This document shows, one piece after another, positions 6,222-7,891 of a DNA stretch of 7,891 nt. Source of the stretch: Dehalococcoidia bacterium (GTDB taxonomy: Bacteria; Chloroflexota; Dehalococcoidia; SM23-28-2); NCBI GenBank assembly GCA_022866185.1, contig JALHUG010000027.1:1-7891 (forward strand), in the 5' to 3' direction. Made by a program: the position numbers and the translations under genes. The first letter of the stretch is position 1. Each line of letters opens with the position of its first letter. The notes under the pieces were generated by a model. That model was not told the origin of the DNA and ran no database searches. It was given only the letters and a program-made list of their open reading frames with translations.

Positions 6222-6227
6222 TATAAT
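6222..6227 (+). promoter_or_regulatory. TATAAT -10 element upstream of ruvB
   Basis: There is a perfect TATAAT, 36 bases before the ruvB start. At 16-18 bases upstream there is no recognisable -35. Transcription would start near 6234, leaving a leader of about 30 bases that lacks a clear Shine-Dalgarno. The sequence after the -10 resembles the one after the promoter at 3224. Confidence 0.55.
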
Positions 6228-6263
6228 ACGCCCAAGGTTGGCAAGAGCTTCCCTGCACTGAAC

Positions 6264-7295
6264 ATGGCTGAGCGCATCACCTCCGGCAAGCAGCAAGAAG
6301 AGGACGTTGCCCTCGATACCACCCTGCGCCCCAAGCGCCTGGACGACTTCGTGGGCCAGGCCAAGATCAAGGACAACCTGCGCATCGCTGTAACGGCGGC
6401 CCAGAAGCGCGGCGAGGCCCTCGATCATCACCTCCTCTACGGCCCGCCGGGGCTGGGAAAGACTACGCTTGCCCACATCATCGCCCACGAGATGGGGGTC
6501 AACATTCGCCTCACCTCTGGCCCGGCCATCGAGCGGGCGGGCGACCTGGCGGCCATCCTCACCAACCTCCAGCGGGAGGATGTGCTGTTCATCGACGAGA
6601 TCCACCGCCTGCCGCGGGCAGCCGAGGAGATCCTCTACCCGGCGATGGAGGATTTCGCCCTGGACATAATCCTGGGCAAGGGCCCGGGAGCGAGAAGCGT
6701 GCGCCTGTCGGTGCCGCCGTTTACCCTCATCGGCGCCACCACTCGCTACGCCCTGCTGAGCCCGCCCTTGCGCGACCGCTTCGGCGCCGTCTACCGCCTG
6801 GACTTCTACCAGCAGGAGGACATCGCTAGCCTGGTTCGCCGCAACGCCGCCCTCCTGAACATCGTTATCGAGGACGAGGGAGCGCAGGAGATCGCCCGCC
6901 GCGCCCGCGGCACGCCACGGGTGGCCAACCGCCTCCTCCGGCGGGTGCGCGACTACGCCCAGGTGATGGCTGACGGCATCATCAACGAGCAGGTGGCAAA
7001 GGAGGCCCTGGCCCGCCTGGAGATCGATGAGTTGGGCCTGGACGAGGTTGATCACAAGGTCCTGCACACCATCATCGACAAGTTCGACGGCGGGCCGGGG
7101 GGCATCGAGACCATCGCCGCCTCCATCTCCGAGGAGGCCGACACCATCATGGACGTCTACGAGCCCTATCTGATGCAGGTGGGCTTCCTTCAGCGCACGC
7201 CTCGCGGGCGCATAGCCACCCGCCACGCCTACGAACACCTGGGCCTGCCCCCCCGGGAGCGGCCGGAGTCGGCCCAGGGAAAGTTGTGGGAGTAG
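6264..7295 (+). CDS. ruvB: Holliday junction branch migration helicase RuvB
   Basis: RuvB is the hexameric AAA+ ATPase motor that, with RuvA, moves Holliday junctions during recombinational repair in the cytoplasm. The 343 residues fit the family length. Visible motifs in order are LRPKRLDDFVGQ (21-32, the usual N-terminal signature), Walker A GPPGLGKTT (60-68), Walker B LFIDEIH (108-114), sensor 1 GATTR (157-161), LRDRFG (169-174) with R172 as the likely arginine finger, and sensor 2 GTPRVANRLLRR (216-227). The C-terminal DNA-binding winged-helix is marked by GGPGGIETIAASISEE (276-291) and GFLQRTPRGRIAT (307-319). All key residues are present. The ATG at 6264 gives the expected N-terminus, although the leader has only AAGAG far upstream as a ribosome site. 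ruvA and ruvC are not in the window. A Rid-type gene follows after 4 bases, implying co-transcription. Confidence 0.97.
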   Translation: MAERITSGKQQEEDVALDTTLRPKRLDDFVGQAKIKDNLRIAVTAAQKRGEALDHHLLYGPPGLGKTTLAHIIAHEMGVNIRLTSGPAIERAGDLAAILTNLQREDVLFIDEIHRLPRAAEEILYPAMEDFALDIILGKGPGARSVRLSVPPFTLIGATTRYALLSPPLRDRFGAVYRLDFYQQEDIASLVRRNAALLNIVIEDEGAQEIARRARGTPRVANRLLRRVRDYAQVMADGIINEQVAKEALARLEIDELGLDEVDHKVLHTIIDKFDGGPGGIETIAASISEEADTIMDVYEPYLMQVGFLQRTPRGRIATRHAYEHLGLPPRERPESAQGKLWE

Positions 7296-7299
7296 CGCT

Positions 7300-7707
7300 A
7301 TGGCTGACCGCAAGAAAGTCTTTTCAGTAAGCCCCTACGAGGACGTCATCGGCTTCTCGCGGGCCGTGCGGGTGGGCGACCTGGTCTTCGTGTCGGGGAC
7401 GGTGGCCTGGGGGCCCGACGGCAAGCTGGTGGGCGCGGGCGACGTCTACGCGCAGGCCAAGCAGACCCTCGCCAACATCGAGGGCTACCTGCGCGAGGCC
7501 GGCGCTACCCTCAAGGACGTGGTGCGAACGCGCATCTACCTGACAGACATCGGCCGCTGGCAGGAGGTGGCGCGAGCCCACCGCGAGGCCTTCGGCGGTG
7601 TGCGGCCGGCCTCCAGCATGCTGGAGATAAGCGGCCTGGCCGAGCCCGAGATGCTGGTGGAGATCGAGGCGGTAGCCGTCCTTTCGGCGGCCGAGCGGAA
7701 GCCGTAG
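7300..7707 (+). CDS. Rid-superfamily (YjgF/YER057c/UK114) protein lacking the RidA arginine
   Basis: This is a 135-residue cytoplasmic protein of usual Rid length. Strands and helices follow the fold: FSRAVRVGDLVFVSGTVAW, then AQAKQTLANIEGYLREAG, VVRTRIYLTDI and RPASSMLEISGL with MLVEIEAVAVL at the end. Such proteins form trimers with binding sites between subunits. RidA itself uses an arginine (R105 in E. coli, in the PARSC segment) to deaminate reactive 2-aminoacrylate and related imines. In this protein the aligned position is Ser105, in RPASSM, while the later VEIEA glutamate is kept. I therefore place it in one of the Rid groups without the arginine, whose substrates are less clear. The ATG at 7300 has GGGAG at 7288-7292, inside the end of ruvB, seven bases upstream, so it is probably translationally coupled to ruvB. 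Confidence 0.9.
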   Translation: MADRKKVFSVSPYEDVIGFSRAVRVGDLVFVSGTVAWGPDGKLVGAGDVYAQAKQTLANIEGYLREAGATLKDVVRTRIYLTDIGRWQEVARAHREAFGGVRPASSMLEISGLAEPEMLVEIEAVAVLSAAERKP

Positions 7708-7751
7708 GCCCCGTCCCTGCCAAACCCCACCCCCGCAGGCAATACGGGGCC
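7707..7751 (+). terminator. Stem-loop after the Rid gene, possible transcript end
   Basis: GGCCCCGT (7707-7714) pairs perfectly with ACGGGGCC (7744-7751). Inside it, CCTGC (7716-7720) pairs with GCAGG (7735-7739) around a C-rich loop. The stem begins at the last base of the Rid stop codon. No T-run follows, so this is not a classic intrinsic terminator. It may still protect the 3' end or act with Rho. Confidence 0.4.
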
Positions 7752-7793
7752 CAAACGGGGACGATCATTCACAAAACCTAATACTAGATTCCA

Positions 7794-7822
7794 TTGACAA
7801 CCCCGCTGTTCAGGGCTATGTT
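7794..7822 (+). promoter_or_regulatory. Near-consensus sigma70-type promoter for the gene at 7851
   Basis: TTGACA (7794-7799) and TATGTT (7817-7822) are separated by exactly 17 bases. The -35 is perfect and the -10 has two mismatches. Initiation near 7829 would give a leader of about 22 bases. This is the only promoter in the window with a real -35, and the upstream stretch (7762-7793) is AT-rich compared with its surroundings. Confidence 0.7.
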
Positions 7823-7850
7823 GAAACTCTCGACGACGGGGGGGCGACAG

Positions 7851-7891
7851 ATGAGAACTATACGCATTCTCGGCCTTGCCGCCGCGGTCGC
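7851..7891 (+). CDS. Start of an exported protein, truncated by the window end
   Basis: Only 13 full codons are visible, reading MRTIRILGLAAAV. Two arginines are followed by a hydrophobic run, which is how a signal peptide or lipoprotein leader begins. The product cannot be known. Support for the gene is the near-consensus promoter at 7794-7822 and a G-rich stretch (7838-7844) about 6 bases before the ATG that could serve as a ribosome site. It lies 143 bases after the Rid gene, beyond the stem-loop, so it is a separate transcript. Confidence 0.55.
   Translation, partial: MRTIRILGLAAAV

Noticed and set aside
5557..6258. Open frame on the - strand opposite the FG-GAP gene
   Set aside because: It exists only because the repeats have GC-rich third positions; no ribosome site or domain supports it.
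6153..7313. Long open frame on the - strand opposite ruvB
   Set aside because: It is a mirror of the ruvB coding sequence caused by high GC and biased third positions; ruvB is certain and the antisense protein has no recognisable domain.

Overview
The window is a gene-dense stretch of GC-rich bacterial DNA (60-base lines sampled by eye from the long genes run near 65% GC). All eight complete and two truncated genes I can support lie on the + strand. The combination of GC-rich coding sequence, promoters with a good -10 but no recognisable -35, a seven-repeat FG-GAP lipoprotein and the style of the phage proteins suggests an uncultured bacterium. Chloroflexota is my best guess, at low confidence, because no rRNA or other lineage marker is present.

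Region 1 (1-3204) is a tightly packed block of virion-type genes. It starts with the end of a probable head-tail adaptor. Next come a 115-residue protein built around a motif I associate with capsid-protease genes of tailed phages, and a 656-residue tail or baseplate protein whose C-terminal half looks like a hub domain. Last are a 70-residue OB-fold protein of the gpV type and a 56-residue proline-rich protein with the best Shine-Dalgarno site in the window. No tail tube, tape measure, sheath, lysis, integrase or replication gene lies inside the window. It is the end of a prophage, or a reduced, perhaps domesticated, virion gene cluster.

Region 2 (3205-4463) begins with an extended -10 promoter. 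It holds a 138-residue protein resembling the DUF6941 family and then a small gene that overlaps a PIN-domain ribonuclease gene by 8 bases, a typical antitoxin-toxin arrangement. Parts of the PIN gene are visibly less GC-rich than the surroundings.

Region 3 (4464-6156) is one gene for a predicted exported lipoprotein with seven FG-GAP repeats of about 70 residues. These should fold as a single seven-bladed calcium-binding beta-propeller on the cell surface. Its putative promoter sits so close to the ATG that the mRNA may be leaderless.

Region 4 (6157-7751) is housekeeping: ruvB (Holliday junction helicase motor) followed after 4 bases by a Rid-superfamily gene, then a stem-loop. The Rid protein has serine where RidA has its catalytic arginine.

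Region 5 (7752-7891) holds a near-consensus sigma70-type promoter and the first 41 bases of a gene that begins like a signal peptide. The most unusual content is the abbreviated virion cluster and its large hub-like protein. I see no clear sign of a wholly new defence or mobile system.
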